The notes beneath the pieces were generated by a model. That model saw only the letters and a program-made list of their open reading frames with translations, ran no database searches and was not told the DNA's origin. Shown here piece by piece: positions 42,223-51,339 of a stretch of 64,000 nt of DNA; the stretch's first letter is position 1; every line of letters begins with the position of its first letter. Both the position numbers and the translations under genes were made by a program. The stretch is from JAOPZW01 sp963788935 (GTDB lineage: Bacteria > Actinomycetota > Thermoleophilia > Solirubrobacterales > Solirubrobacteraceae), in assembly GCA_963788935.1 (NCBI GenBank), contig CAWBIM010000004.1, forward strand, positions 62,001-126,000, given 5' to 3'.

Positions 42223-43284
42223 ATGGACGCGACAACGCAGCCGGGGATGGCGGCGACCGCGGCCCCGCCGATGCCGCCCGTGCGGATCGGCGTCATCGGC
42301 GTCGGGCGGATCGGGCGGATGCACGCCGAGCTGCTCGCCCGCCGGGTGCCGGGGGCGGCGCTCGCGAGCGTGATCGACGCCTACCCGGAGACGGCCCGGG
42401 CCGTCGCCGCCGGCCTCGGCGCGCCGGTCGCCGGCTCGGTGGCCGAGATGCTGTCCGACCCCGACGTCGACGCCGTCGCGATCTGCACGAGCACCGACAC
42501 CCACGCCCAGCTGATCGTGGAGGCGGCGGCCGCCGGCAAGCCCATCTTCTGCGAGAAGCCGGTGTCGCTCGACCTCGAGACGGTCGACCGCGCGCTCGCG
42601 GCCGTCGCCGAGGCGGACGTCCCGTTCCAGATCGGCTTCAACCGCCGCTTCGACCCCGCGCACGAGTCGGTCCGCGTGGCGGTCGCGGACGGCCGCGTCG
42701 GCGATCCGCACCTCGTGCGGATCACGAGCCGCGATCCCGCCCCGCCGCCGATCGAGTACGTCCGCGTGTCGGGCGGGATCTTCCTCGACATGACGATCCA
42801 CGACTTCGACATGGCCCGCTACGTCACCGGCTCGGAGGTCGTCGAGGTCTACGCCCGCGGCGCGGTCCGGGTCGACCCCGCGTTCGGCGAGGCGGGCGAC
42901 GTCGACACGGCGATCGTGATGCTGACGCACGCGAACGGCTGCCTGACGGCGATCGACAACTCGCGCCGCGCGGTCTACGGCTACGACCAGCGCGTCGAGG
43001 TGTTCGGGTCGGCCGGCATGGCCGCGAGCGAGAACCCGCTCGCCCACAGCGGCCTGCTGCGGACGGCCGACGGCGCGCGCGAGGCGCCGCTGCCCTACTT
43101 CTACCTCGAGCGCTACACCCAGAGCTACGTGCGCGAGTGGGACGCGTTCGTCGCCGCGCTCGCCGTCGGCGCGACGCCGCCGGTCACGACGGACGACGCC
43201 CGCGCGCCGCTCGTCATCGGCCTCGCCGCGTGGCGCTCGCTGCGCGAGGCCCGGCCCGTGCGCATCGAGGAGGTGGCGGCGTGA
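42223..43284 (+). CDS. iolG: Inositol 2-dehydrogenase
   Basis: 353 residues from ATG 42223. RIGVIGVGRIGRMHAELLARR (NAD-binding), AICTSTDTHAQLIVEAAAAGKPIFCEKPVSLD (catalytic Lys), FQIGFNRRFDPAHESVR, and GGIFLDMTIHDFDMARYVTG (Asp/His of the proton relay) match IolG closely, and VEVFGSAGMAASENP closes the C-terminal sheet. Oxidises myo-inositol to 2-keto-myo-inositol with NAD+. The extra ~18 residues before VRIGVIG are not conserved. GGGAGGAG lies upstream. Confidence 0.92.
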   Translation: MDATTQPGMAATAAPPMPPVRIGVIGVGRIGRMHAELLARRVPGAALASVIDAYPETARAVAAGLGAPVAGSVAEMLSDPDVDAVAICTSTDTHAQLIVEAAAAGKPIFCEKPVSLDLETVDRALAAVAEADVPFQIGFNRRFDPAHESVRVAVADGRVGDPHLVRITSRDPAPPPIEYVRVSGGIFLDMTIHDFDMARYVTGSEVVEVYARGAVRVDPAFGEAGDVDTAIVMLTHANGCLTAIDNSRRAVYGYDQRVEVFGSAGMAASENPLAHSGLLRTADGAREAPLPYFYLERYTQSYVREWDAFVAALAVGATPPVTTDDARAPLVIGLAAWRSLREARPVRIEEVAA

Positions 43285-44111
43285 CTGCGGACCTGTTCGC
43301 CGACCAGCGCCTCGACGGCAAGGTCGTCATCGTCACGGGCAGCACGCAGGGCCTGGGCGCCGCGATCGCCACGCGCGCCGCGCGGCTCGGAGCCGCCGGG
43401 CTCGTCGTGACCGGCCGCGACGCCGCGCGCGGGACGGCCGTCCGCGATCGCCTCGCCGCGCTCGGCGCCGACGTCGTCTTCGTCCCCGGCGACCTCACCC
43501 GCGAGGCCGACTGCCGCGCGATCGTCGCCGCCTGCGCCGAGCGCTTCGGCCGCCTCGACGGCCTCGTCAACGCCGCCGGGCTGAGCCAGCGCGGGACCCT
43601 CGACGACACGAGCGTGGCGCTGTGGGACCGGCTGTTCGCCGTCAACGTGCGCGCGCCGTTCGTGCTGACCCAGGAGGCCGCGCGGCTCATGCGCGCGACG
43701 GGCGACGGGGGCAGCGTCGTCAACGTCATCACGATGGCCAGCCACGGCGGCGAGCCCGTGCTCATGGCCTACTCGGCCTCGAAGGGCGCGCTCGCCACGC
43801 TGACGCGCAACCTCGGCTACAGCCTCCAGCCCGACCGTATCCGCGTCAACGGCCTGAACATCGGCTGGACGGCGACCGAGGGCGAGCACGGCGTGCAGAC
43901 CGGCGTCGGGCAGGCCGACGACTGGCTCGCCGAGGCCGACGCGAGCCGCCCGTTCGGCCGGCTGCTGCGCCCGGAGGACATCGCCCCGGCGGTCACGTAC
44001 CTGCTGAGCGACGCGGCGCGGATGGTCACCGGCTCGGTCGTCGACTTCGACCAGACCGTCCACGGGCCCTACGGCGAGCACGCCGTCCCGGCCGCGGCGG
44101 AGGCGGCATGA
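43281..44111 (+). CDS. SDR-family oxidoreductase in iol operon
   Basis: 276 residues, GTG 43281 overlapping iolG. Classical SDR: VVIVTGSTQGLGAAIATRAA (TGxxxGxG), DGLVNAAGLSQRG (NAG), VNVITMASHGG, YSASKGALATLTRNLG (YxxxK), IRVNGLNIGWTATEGEH. The catalytic Ser equivalent is in the MAS segment; Tyr and Lys are present. The late RPFGRLLRPEDIAPAVTYLLSD is usual for sugar-polyol dehydrogenases. Not a standard iol gene; likely acts on an inositol isomer or derivative. Confidence 0.88.
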   Translation: MTADLFADQRLDGKVVIVTGSTQGLGAAIATRAARLGAAGLVVTGRDAARGTAVRDRLAALGADVVFVPGDLTREADCRAIVAACAERFGRLDGLVNAAGLSQRGTLDDTSVALWDRLFAVNVRAPFVLTQEAARLMRATGDGGSVVNVITMASHGGEPVLMAYSASKGALATLTRNLGYSLQPDRIRVNGLNIGWTATEGEHGVQTGVGQADDWLAEADASRPFGRLLRPEDIAPAVTYLLSDAARMVTGSVVDFDQTVHGPYGEHAVPAAAEAA

Positions 44112-45040
44112 GGCTCTGGGTCACCGGGGCCTCGGGGTTCGTCGGCTCGAACCTCGTGCACGTCTTCGCCGAGCGCCACGGCGCCGAGGTCGTCGCCCCA
44201 CGGCATGCGGACGTCGACGTCGCCGACGCGGCGGCCGTGCGCGACGCGGTCGCGGCCGCGCGGCCCGACGCGATCGTCCACGCGGCGATCTGGAACGCGT
44301 TCGCCGACCTCGAGCGCGACCGTCCGCGCGCGTGGGCCGCGTACGTCGGCGCGACCCGCAACGTCGTCGATGCCGCGAACGTCGCCGGCATCCCGGTCGT
44401 CCTCATCTCGACGGACTGGGTCTTCGACGGCACGCAAGGCCCGGCGGCCGAGGACGCGCCGCCCAACCCGGTCAACGCCTACGGCTTCCTCAAGGCCGCC
44501 TCGGAGCTCGTCGTCACCGAACGCGCGCGCCGCGGCATCGTCGCGCGGATCGCGGCCGTCCAGGGCGTGCACCACGCCCGCCCGAGCGCGCCGCGCGCGC
44601 AGGACGCGGGCTTCGGGTACTTCGTCGCGGCGCTCGCGGACACGCTGCGCGCGGGGCGGCGCTTCACGGTCTGGGACGGCCCGGGCCTCAACGCGCTGGC
44701 CACGCCGACCCTCGCGACCGACGCCGGCGAGCTCGTGTGGCGCGCGCTCGAGCGCGAGGTCACCGGGATCCTGCACTGCTGCGGCGGCGAGCACGCCGAC
44801 CGCGTCGGGCTCGCCCGCCGCGCCGTCGCCGCGTTCGGGCTGGACCCGGACCTGCTCGACGTCGGCGCCCCGCCGGCCGAGGCGCTCCCGGCCCGCGTCC
44901 CGCGCGACACGCGCCTCGACGCGACGGCGACGGCCGCGCTGCTCGGCGTGGAGCTGCCCGACCTCGACACCCAGCTCGCGCGCCTGCGCGCCGAGCTCGA
45001 CGTTGCGAACCCCGCGGCCCCGGAGACGATCACCGTATGA
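44108..45040 (+). CDS. RmlD-like NAD(P)-dependent sugar reductase/epimerase
   Basis: 310 residues, ATG 44108 overlapping the SDR gene. MRLWVTGASGFVGSNLVHVFA, a DAIVHAAIWNAFADLERD segment, VPVVLISTDWVFDGTQGP (STDxVFDG of RmlD/dTDP-4-dehydrorhamnose reductase) and NAYGFLKAASELVV (YxxxK) define an extended SDR. No rhamnose genes are present, so it probably reduces or epimerises an inositol-pathway compound. The C-terminal quarter is divergent and ends in DLDTQLARLRAELD. Confidence 0.85.
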   Translation: MRLWVTGASGFVGSNLVHVFAERHGAEVVAPRHADVDVADAAAVRDAVAAARPDAIVHAAIWNAFADLERDRPRAWAAYVGATRNVVDAANVAGIPVVLISTDWVFDGTQGPAAEDAPPNPVNAYGFLKAASELVVTERARRGIVARIAAVQGVHHARPSAPRAQDAGFGYFVAALADTLRAGRRFTVWDGPGLNALATPTLATDAGELVWRALEREVTGILHCCGGEHADRVGLARRAVAAFGLDPDLLDVGAPPAEALPARVPRDTRLDATATAALLGVELPDLDTQLARLRAELDVANPAAPETITV

Positions 45041-45989
45041 GCCTCGACCTCCTCACGATGGGCCGCGTCGGCGTCGACCTGTACCCCGAGCAGATCGGCG
45101 TGCGGCTGCCGGACGTCCGCTCGTTCGCGAAGTCGCTCGGCGGGACCGCGACGAACGTGGCCGTGGCGGCCGCGCGCCTCGGGGCGAGTGCGGCCGTCGT
45201 CACGAAGGTCGGCGACGACCCGTTCGGCGCCTACGTCCGCCAGGCCCTCGAGGGCTTCGGCGTCGACACGCGGTACGTGAGCACGCACGCGACGCTCCGC
45301 ACGCCCGTCGTCTTCTGCGAGATCTTCCCGCCCGACGACTTCCCGCTGCTCTTCTACCGCGCCCCGAAGGCGCCGGACATGGAGCTCGACCGCGACGACC
45401 TCGACCTCGACGCGATCCGCGCCGCGCGGATCTTCTGGGTCACGGGCACCGGCCTGTCCGACGAGCCGAGCCGGTCGGCGACGCTTGCCGCGCTCGAGGC
45501 GCGGGGGAAGACGCCCGCCCGCCCATCACGGTCCTCGACCTCGACTACCGTCCGATGTTCTGGGAATCGCGGGAGGAGGCGCGCCGGTTCGTCCAGCAGG
45601 CGCTGCCCCACGTGACGGTGGCGATCGGCAACCAGGACGAGTGCGAGACGGCGGTCGGCGAGCGCGAGCCGCGCGCGGCGGCGGCCGCGCTGCGCGAGTT
45701 CGGGGTCGACCTCGCGATCGTCAAGCAGGGCCCGAAGGGCGTGCTGGCGGTGGACGGCGACACCGCCGTCGAGGTGCCGCCGGTGCCGGTCGAGGTCGTC
45801 AACGGGCTCGGCGCGGGCGACGCGTTCGGCGGCGCGCTGTGCCACGGGCTGCTCGCGGGCTGGGACCTCGAGCGGACGATGCGCTTCTGCAACGCCGCGG
45901 GCGCGCTCGTCGCCTCGCGGCTGGCCTGCGCCGACGCGATGCCCACCGAGGCCGAGGTCGACGCGCTGCTCGGGGAGGTGCCGGCGTGA
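45037..45989 (+). CDS. iolC: 5-dehydro-2-deoxygluconokinase IolC (frame break)
   Basis: About 316 residues from ATG 45037. LLTMGRVGVDLYPEQIGVRL and SFAKSLGGTATNVAVAAARLG are the IolC/PfkB N-terminus; DDFPLLFYRAPKAPDMEL is IolC-specific. Near 45520 the frame moves by -1 (equivalently +2), the only break in the window that is not a simple +1, into ITVLDLDYRPMFWESREEA. The kinase centre is VNGLGAGDAFGGALCHGLL (catalytic Asp of GAGD). Phosphorylates 5-keto-2-deoxygluconate. Two close insertions would explain the shift. Confidence 0.9.
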
Positions 45990-46868
45990 GGTCGCACGTG
46001 CGCCACGGCGAGGCGAGCGGCGACGGGTTCGACCTGCTCGTCACGCCCGAGAGCGCCGGCTGGGGCTTCAGCGGCCTGCGCGTCCTGACGCTCGGCGCGG
46101 GCGAGGCGCGGACGATCGCGACCGGGGAGGACGAGGTCGTCGTGCTGCCGCTCGAGGGCGCCTGCACGGTGACCGTCGACGGCGAGGCGTTCGCGGTGGA
46201 GGGCCGCGACGGGCATCTTCGCCGCGGTGACGGACTTCGTCTACGCGCCGCGCGACGCGACCGTCGAGATCGCCGCCGCGGGCGGCGGGCGGTTCGCGCT
46301 GCCGAGCGCCCGCGCCGCCAACCGCCTCGCGGCGCGCCACGTCGCGGCCGACGAGGTCGAGGTCGAGCTGCGCGGCGCGGGCCAGGCCAGCCGCCAGATC
46401 AACAACTTCTGCGGCCCCGACGTCGCGATCGCCGACCGGCTCATCGCCGTCGAGGTCCTGACGCCGGCGGGGAACTGGTCCTCCTACCCGCCGCACAAGC
46501 ACGACGAGGACATCCCGGGCCGGGAGACCGCGCTCGAGGAGATCTACTACTTCGAGGTCGCGCCGTCGGCCGCCGGCGACCCCGGCCTCGCCTACCAGCG
46601 CGTGTACGGCTCGGGCCCCGGCCGGGAGATCGACGTCACGGCCGAGGTCCGCTCGGGCGACGTGATCATCATGCCCCACGGCTACCACGGCCCCTCGATG
46701 GCCGCGCCCGGCTACGACCTCTACTACCTCAACGTGATGGCCGGAGCGGGGGAGCGCGCGTGGCGGTTCAACGACGATCCCGCGCACGCGTGGATCCGCG
46801 CGACGTGGGAGGGGCAGGCCCTCGACCCGCGGCTCCCGCTGACCGGCGCCCCGAGGAGGACCGCATGA
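45986..46868 (+). CDS. iolB: 5-deoxy-glucuronate isomerase IolB (frame break)
   Basis: About 293 residues from GTG 45986. GWGFSGLRVLTLGAGEARTI and the first cupin strands lead into a +1 break at about 46214 (restoring DGIFAAVTDFVYAPRDATV). The second barrel has NWSSYPPHKHDEDIPGRETALEEIYYFEV with the metal-binding HKH...E set, and GDVIIMPHGYHGPSMAAPGYDLYYLNVMAG with the later His. Converts 5-deoxyglucuronate to 5-keto-2-deoxygluconate. Confidence 0.92.
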
Positions 46869-48772
46869 GACTGACCGTCGCCCAGGCCCTCGTCCGCTTC
46901 CTCGGCGCCCAGCACGTCGAGCGCGACGGCGTGCGCGAGCGCTTCTTCGCCGGCTGCTTCGGCATCTTCGGCCACGGCAACGTCGCCGGGCTCGGGCAGG
47001 CGCTGCACCAGCACGCCGACGTGCTGCCCTACCACCCGGCGCGCAACGAGCAGGCGATGGTCCACGCCGCCGTCGGCTACGCGCGCCAGCGCAACCGCCT
47101 CGGCGCCTTCGCGTGCACGACCTCGGTCGGCCCCGGCGCGACGAACATGGTCACGGGCGCGGCGCTCGCGACGATCAACCGCCTGCCGGTGCTGCTGCTC
47201 CCGGGCGACACGTTCGCGACCCGCACGCCGCACCCGGTCCTGCAGCAGCTCGAGGTCGCCCACGACGCGACGGTGTCGGTCAACGACTGCCTCCGGCCGG
47301 TGTCGCGCTTCTACGAGCGCGTCGAGCGCGCCGAGCAGCTGATCCCGGCGGCGCTCGAGGCGATGCGCGTGCTGACCGACCCGGGGGAGACCGGGGCCGT
47401 CACGCTCGCGCTGCCCGAGGACGTCCAGGCCGAGGCCCACGACTGGCCGGAGCAGCTGTTCGCCGAGCGCGTCTGGACCGTCTACCGCCAGCCGCCCGCG
47501 CCCGAGGCACTCGATCGCGCGGCCGAGCTGATCCGGGGCGCGCAGCGGCCGCTGCTCGTCGCGGGCGGCGGCGTGATCTACAGCGAGGCGACCGCCGCGC
47601 TGCGCGCGTTCGCCGAGGCGACCGGCGTCCCCGTGTGCGAGACGCAGGCCGGGCGCGGCGCGCTGGTGTCCGACCACCCGCTGAGCCTCGGCGCCGTCGG
47701 CGCGACCGGCACCGCGGCGGCGAACCGTCTCGCCCGCGAGGCCGACGTCGTGATCGGGGTCGGGACGCGCTGGAGCGACTTCACGACCGCGTCGAAGTCC
47801 GCGTTCCAGGACCCGGACGTGCGCTTCGTCAACGTCAACGTGACCTCGTTCGACGCGGCCAAGCACAGCGGCCTGCCGGTCGTCGCCGACGCCCGCGTCG
47901 CGCTCGACGCGCTGCGCGAGGCGCTCGCCGGGCACCGCGCCCCGTCGTCCTGGGAGGAGCGGGCGGCGGACGAGGCGCGGGCGTGGGCGGCCGAGGTGCG
48001 GCGGCTGGTCGCCGCGCCGGCGGACGACGCCGCGCTGCCGCACCAGGCGGCGATCATCGGCGCGATCAACGACGCGGCGGGGGAGACCGGGGTCGTCGTG
48101 TGCGCCGCGGGCTCGGCCCCGGGCGACCTGCACAAGCTCTGGCACGCCCGCGACCCGGCGGGCAAGGGCTACCACGTGGAGTACGGCTTCTCGTGCATGG
48201 GCTACGAGATCCCGGGCGGCATGGGCGTCAAGCTCGCCGCCCCCGAGCGCGAGGTGTTCGTGTTCGTCGGCGACGGCTCGTATCTCATGCTCCCGGGCGA
48301 GCTCGTCACGGCCGTCGCCGAGCGGATCCCGATCGTGATCGTGCTCGTCGACAACCACGGCTACGCCTCGATCGGCGCGCTCTCGCGGTCGGTCGGCTCG
48401 GCCGGCTTCGGCACGCACTACCGGCGCTCGGACAACGGCGCGCTGCCGGTCGACGACGCGGCCGGTGCCGCGCTCGCGCGGCCGGCCGAGCCGCTGCCCG
48501 TCGACCTCGCCGCCAACGCCGAGAGCCTCGGCGCGCGCGTGATCCGCACGCGGACGATCGCCGAGCTGCGCGCCGCGCTCGCCGACGCCCGTGGCGCCGA
48601 CGGCCCGGTCGTCGTGCACATCGAGGCCGACCGCTACGCCGGTGTGCCGAACTACGAATCGTGGTGGGATGTACCGGTCGCCGAGGTCAGCGACGAGCCG
48701 TCCGTGCGCAGCGCGCGCGAGGGCTACGAGGCCGCCCGCGCCGCGCAGCGCATGCACCTGCAGACTCCATGA
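46865..48772 (+). CDS. iolD: 3D-(3,5/4)-trihydroxycyclohexane-1,2-dione hydrolase
   Basis: 635 residues from ATG 46865, full length for the ThDP-dependent IolD. N-terminal pyrimidine domain RLTVAQALVRFLGAQHVERDG with HPARNEQAMVHAAVGYAR (catalytic Glu), FACTTSVGPGATNMVTGAA, central domain, and the ThDP/Mg motif VFVFVGDGSYLMLPGEL ... VDNHGY (GDG-N). Opens the cyclohexanedione ring to 5-deoxyglucuronate. No frame break. ATGA overlap with iolB. The 53-bp gap to mmsA contains an AGGAG-type site. Confidence 0.95.
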   Translation: MRLTVAQALVRFLGAQHVERDGVRERFFAGCFGIFGHGNVAGLGQALHQHADVLPYHPARNEQAMVHAAVGYARQRNRLGAFACTTSVGPGATNMVTGAALATINRLPVLLLPGDTFATRTPHPVLQQLEVAHDATVSVNDCLRPVSRFYERVERAEQLIPAALEAMRVLTDPGETGAVTLALPEDVQAEAHDWPEQLFAERVWTVYRQPPAPEALDRAAELIRGAQRPLLVAGGGVIYSEATAALRAFAEATGVPVCETQAGRGALVSDHPLSLGAVGATGTAAANRLAREADVVIGVGTRWSDFTTASKSAFQDPDVRFVNVNVTSFDAAKHSGLPVVADARVALDALREALAGHRAPSSWEERAADEARAWAAEVRRLVAAPADDAALPHQAAIIGAINDAAGETGVVVCAAGSAPGDLHKLWHARDPAGKGYHVEYGFSCMGYEIPGGMGVKLAAPEREVFVFVGDGSYLMLPGELVTAVAERIPIVIVLVDNHGYASIGALSRSVGSAGFGTHYRRSDNGALPVDDAAGAALARPAEPLPVDLAANAESLGARVIRTRTIAELRAALADARGADGPVVVHIEADRYAGVPNYESWWDVPVAEVSDEPSVRSAREGYEAARAAQRMHLQTP

Positions 48773-48825
48773 CCGACACCGACCCGACCCCGAACTGAAC
48801 CCACCCAGCCAGGAGCACCCCGACC

Positions 48826-50331
48826 ATGGCCACCACCGCAACGCGCGTCCTCGACAACTACATCGCCGGCGAGTGGACCCCCGCGGCGTCCGCCCACGAG
48901 GAGCTCGACGTGACGAACCCCGCGACCGGCGAGGTCCTCGCCCGGGTCCCGCTCTCGGGCTCGCCCGACCTCGACGCCGCCGTCGCCGCGGCCCGCGCGG
49001 CGCTGAAGCCCTGGCGGGACGTCTCGACGATCGCCCGCGCGCGCAAGCTCTTCGACCTGCGCGAGCGGCTCGTCGCCCGTCAGGAGGACCTGGCCCGGTC
49101 GGTGACGGCGGAGATGGGCAAGACGATCGCCGACGCCCGCGCCGAGGTCGCCCGCATGATCGAGATGGTCGAGTGCGCGTGCGCGATCCCGACGACGATG
49201 CAGGGCCGCGTGCTCGAGGACGTCTCGCGCAACATCGACGCCGAGACGATCCGCCAGCCGGTCGGCGTCTGCGCGGCGATCGTGCCGTTCAACTTCCCGG
49301 CGATGGTCCCGTTCTGGTTCCTGCCGTTCGCGATCGCGTGCGGCAACACGTTCGTCCTCAAGCCCTCCGAGCAGGTCCCGCTGACGCAGCAGATCGCCTT
49401 CGAGGAGCTCGACGCGATCGGCCTGCCGCCGGGCGTCGTGAACCTCGTCAACGGCGGCCGCGACGTCGTCGAGGGCATCCTCGAGCACCCCGGCATCGAC
49501 GCGGTGTCGTTCGTCGGCTCGGCCCCCGTCGCGCGGATCGTCTACGAGGGCGCGGCGAAGGCCGGCAAGCGCGTCCAGGCCCTCGGCGGGGCCAAGAACC
49601 ACATGGTCGTGATGCCCGACGCCGTGATCGACGAGACCGTCCCCGGCATCATCGGCTCGGCCTTCGGCGCCGCGGGCCAGCGCTGCATGGCGGGCTCGGT
49701 CGTCGTGACCGTCGGCGAGGCCCACGAGCGGCTCATGCCCGCGCTCGTCGAGGCCACCGAGAAGCTCTCGGTCGGCGACGGCAGCGACGAGGCGATCGAC
49801 GTCGGCCCCGTGGTGTCGTGTGCCGCGCGCGACCGCATCACGGGCTGGATCGACCGCGCGGTGGACGACGGCGCGACGGTCGCGGTCGACGGCCGCGCGG
49901 CCGCCGGCGAGGGGCCGGACGGCTCCTCCTACGTCGGCCCGACGATCCTCGACGACGTCGCCGCCGAGGCGCCGATCGTGGCCGAGGAGGTCTTCGGCCC
50001 GGTCCTCACGGTCGTCCGCGCGGAGTCGCTCGACGACGCGATCGCGATCGTCAACGCGTCGCGGTTCGGCAACGGCACGTCGATCTTCACGGAGAACGCC
50101 GCCGCCGTCCGCCGCTACCGCCACGACGTCGAGGCGGGCATGATCGGGGTCAACATCGGGGTCGCGGCCCCGGTGGCGTTCTTCCCGTTCAGCGGCTGGA
50201 AGGACAGCTTCCTCGGCGACCTGCACGCCCACGGCCCCGACGCGGTCGAGTTCTACACGCGCAAGAAGACGGTCACGAGCCGCTACTTCTCGAGCGGCCA
50301 GGGGCACGGCTCGTACTTCGTCGAGCACTGA
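48826..50331 (+). CDS. mmsA: CoA-acylating methylmalonate/malonate-semialdehyde dehydrogenase
   Basis: 501 residues, ATG 48826 behind CCAGGAGCA. ALDH fold: AIVPFNFPAMVPFWFLPFAIACGNTFVLKPSEQVP, GSAPVARIVYEGAAKAGKRVQALGGAKNHMVVMPDA, catalytic Cys in FGAAGQRCMAGSVVV, EEVFGPVLTVVRAESLDDAI, and FPFSGWKDSFLGDLHAHGPDAVEFYTRKK. The GAAGQRCMA context is MmsA/IolA. Converts malonate semialdehyde to acetyl-CoA and CO2 at the end of the inositol route. No IolJ aldolase was seen in the operon, so that step must be encoded elsewhere. Confidence 0.94.
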   Translation: MATTATRVLDNYIAGEWTPAASAHEELDVTNPATGEVLARVPLSGSPDLDAAVAAARAALKPWRDVSTIARARKLFDLRERLVARQEDLARSVTAEMGKTIADARAEVARMIEMVECACAIPTTMQGRVLEDVSRNIDAETIRQPVGVCAAIVPFNFPAMVPFWFLPFAIACGNTFVLKPSEQVPLTQQIAFEELDAIGLPPGVVNLVNGGRDVVEGILEHPGIDAVSFVGSAPVARIVYEGAAKAGKRVQALGGAKNHMVVMPDAVIDETVPGIIGSAFGAAGQRCMAGSVVVTVGEAHERLMPALVEATEKLSVGDGSDEAIDVGPVVSCAARDRITGWIDRAVDDGATVAVDGRAAAGEGPDGSSYVGPTILDDVAAEAPIVAEEVFGPVLTVVRAESLDDAIAIVNASRFGNGTSIFTENAAAVRRYRHDVEAGMIGVNIGVAAPVAFFPFSGWKDSFLGDLHAHGPDAVEFYTRKKTVTSRYFSSGQGHGSYFVEH

Positions 50332-50352
50332 CGGACCGGGACCCGGGGCGAT

Positions 50353-50382
50353 GCGCGCAGCGCCGGTGAGAGGCCTGCGCGC
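50353..50382. terminator. Hairpin after mmsA
   Basis: GCGCGCAG (50353-50360) / CTGCGCGC (50375-50382), 8-bp perfect stem, 14-base loop, 20 bp past the mmsA stop. It separates the inositol operon from the R2lox unit. No T-run. Confidence 0.45.
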
Positions 50383-50457
50383 CGGGTTGGCGGAGGCCCG
50401 CAGCCGACCGCGCCCGGACCGCCGGAACTGGTCGTACTGATTGATACGGTTCCGGAC

Positions 50458-51321
50458 ATGACTCAGCGGCAGGCGTGGGACCTCGCGTTCGATCCCGCGA
50501 CAGGACGACGGATTCACCAGGAAGAGGTCACGACCGGGCAGATCCTGCCCGACAGCAAGTGGCCGAACTTCTTCTCGCGCCTCGTCGCGAAGCTGCAGTG
50601 GGACGCGTTCGGGATCGACCTGACCAACGACGCCGAGGCGTGGAAGGAGCTCCCGGACGCGCGGCGCGAGAAGCTCACGAAGCTCCTCTGCGGCTTCCGC
50701 GTCGCCGACGACGCGGTCTCGAAGAACCTCACGCCGTTCGGCCCCGCCGCCAGGAACTCGCTCGTGGCCTGGGTGATCTTCCTGCAGCGCCGCGACGAGG
50801 AGCGCCACGCGAACTTCTTCGACCGCGTCTCGAACGAGGTCCTGGGCCTCGGCGACGAGCGGGAGGACCGCCTCGCGGCCGCGCGGGAGCTCGCGCCGCC
50901 CGGCATCGTCGAGCTCTTCGACGAGCAGCTGCCCGCGATGTCCGCCGAGATGGAGATGGGCAAGCTCGGTCTCAGCGACGGCATCTCGCTGTACCACATG
51001 ACCCTCGAGGGCATGGTGCTCGCGGCCGGGCAGAAGGCGCTGCTCGAGGAGCTCGAGGACGGGGTCATGCCGGGCGTCCGCCAGGGCGTGTACCACGTCG
51101 AGCTCGACGAGCGCTGGCACATCGGCTTCGGGCTGCGCTGCCTGATCGACGCCAACCCCGAGCCCGACCTCATCGACGCCATCCTGGCCCGCGCCGACGA
51201 GTCCGCGGCCGCCTGGGGCGATGCGATCCCGGAGGAGATCCGCGCCATCATCATCCCGATGGCCCGCCGTCGGATGGCGATCGTCACGAAGTACATCCAG
51301 GAAGCGCGCGCGGCGGCGTAG
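50458..51321 (+). CDS. R2-like ligand-binding oxidase (R2lox-type ferritin-like protein)
   Basis: 287 residues from ATG 50458. The dimetal ligands of an R2 fold are visible: D84 in FRVADDAV, E114xxH117 in RRDEERHANFF, E184 in YHMTLEG, and E218xxH221 in ELDERWHIGFG. Val87 is three residues after ligand 1, and Tyr179 is five residues before E184, the exact geometry of the Val-Tyr ether crosslink of R2lox proteins. Ligand 1 is Asp rather than the usual Glu. R2lox enzymes assemble Mn/Fe sites and do two-electron oxidations of unknown substrates. Its own promoter may lie in the 50400-50457 spacer (GGAACT ... GATACGGTT). The next gene follows 18 bp later. Confidence 0.8.
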   Translation: MTQRQAWDLAFDPATGRRIHQEEVTTGQILPDSKWPNFFSRLVAKLQWDAFGIDLTNDAEAWKELPDARREKLTKLLCGFRVADDAVSKNLTPFGPAARNSLVAWVIFLQRRDEERHANFFDRVSNEVLGLGDEREDRLAAARELAPPGIVELFDEQLPAMSAEMEMGKLGLSDGISLYHMTLEGMVLAAGQKALLEELEDGVMPGVRQGVYHVELDERWHIGFGLRCLIDANPEPDLIDAILARADESAAAWGDAIPEEIRAIIIPMARRRMAIVTKYIQEARAAA

Positions 51322-51339
51322 CCGCGCCGCGGCCGCGAC

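Noticed and set aside
45485..48772. Long rightward frame of about 1095 codons joining iolB and iolD
   Set aside because: It is read-through created by the frame break in iolC/iolB; iolB and iolD are separate genes with an ATGA overlap.
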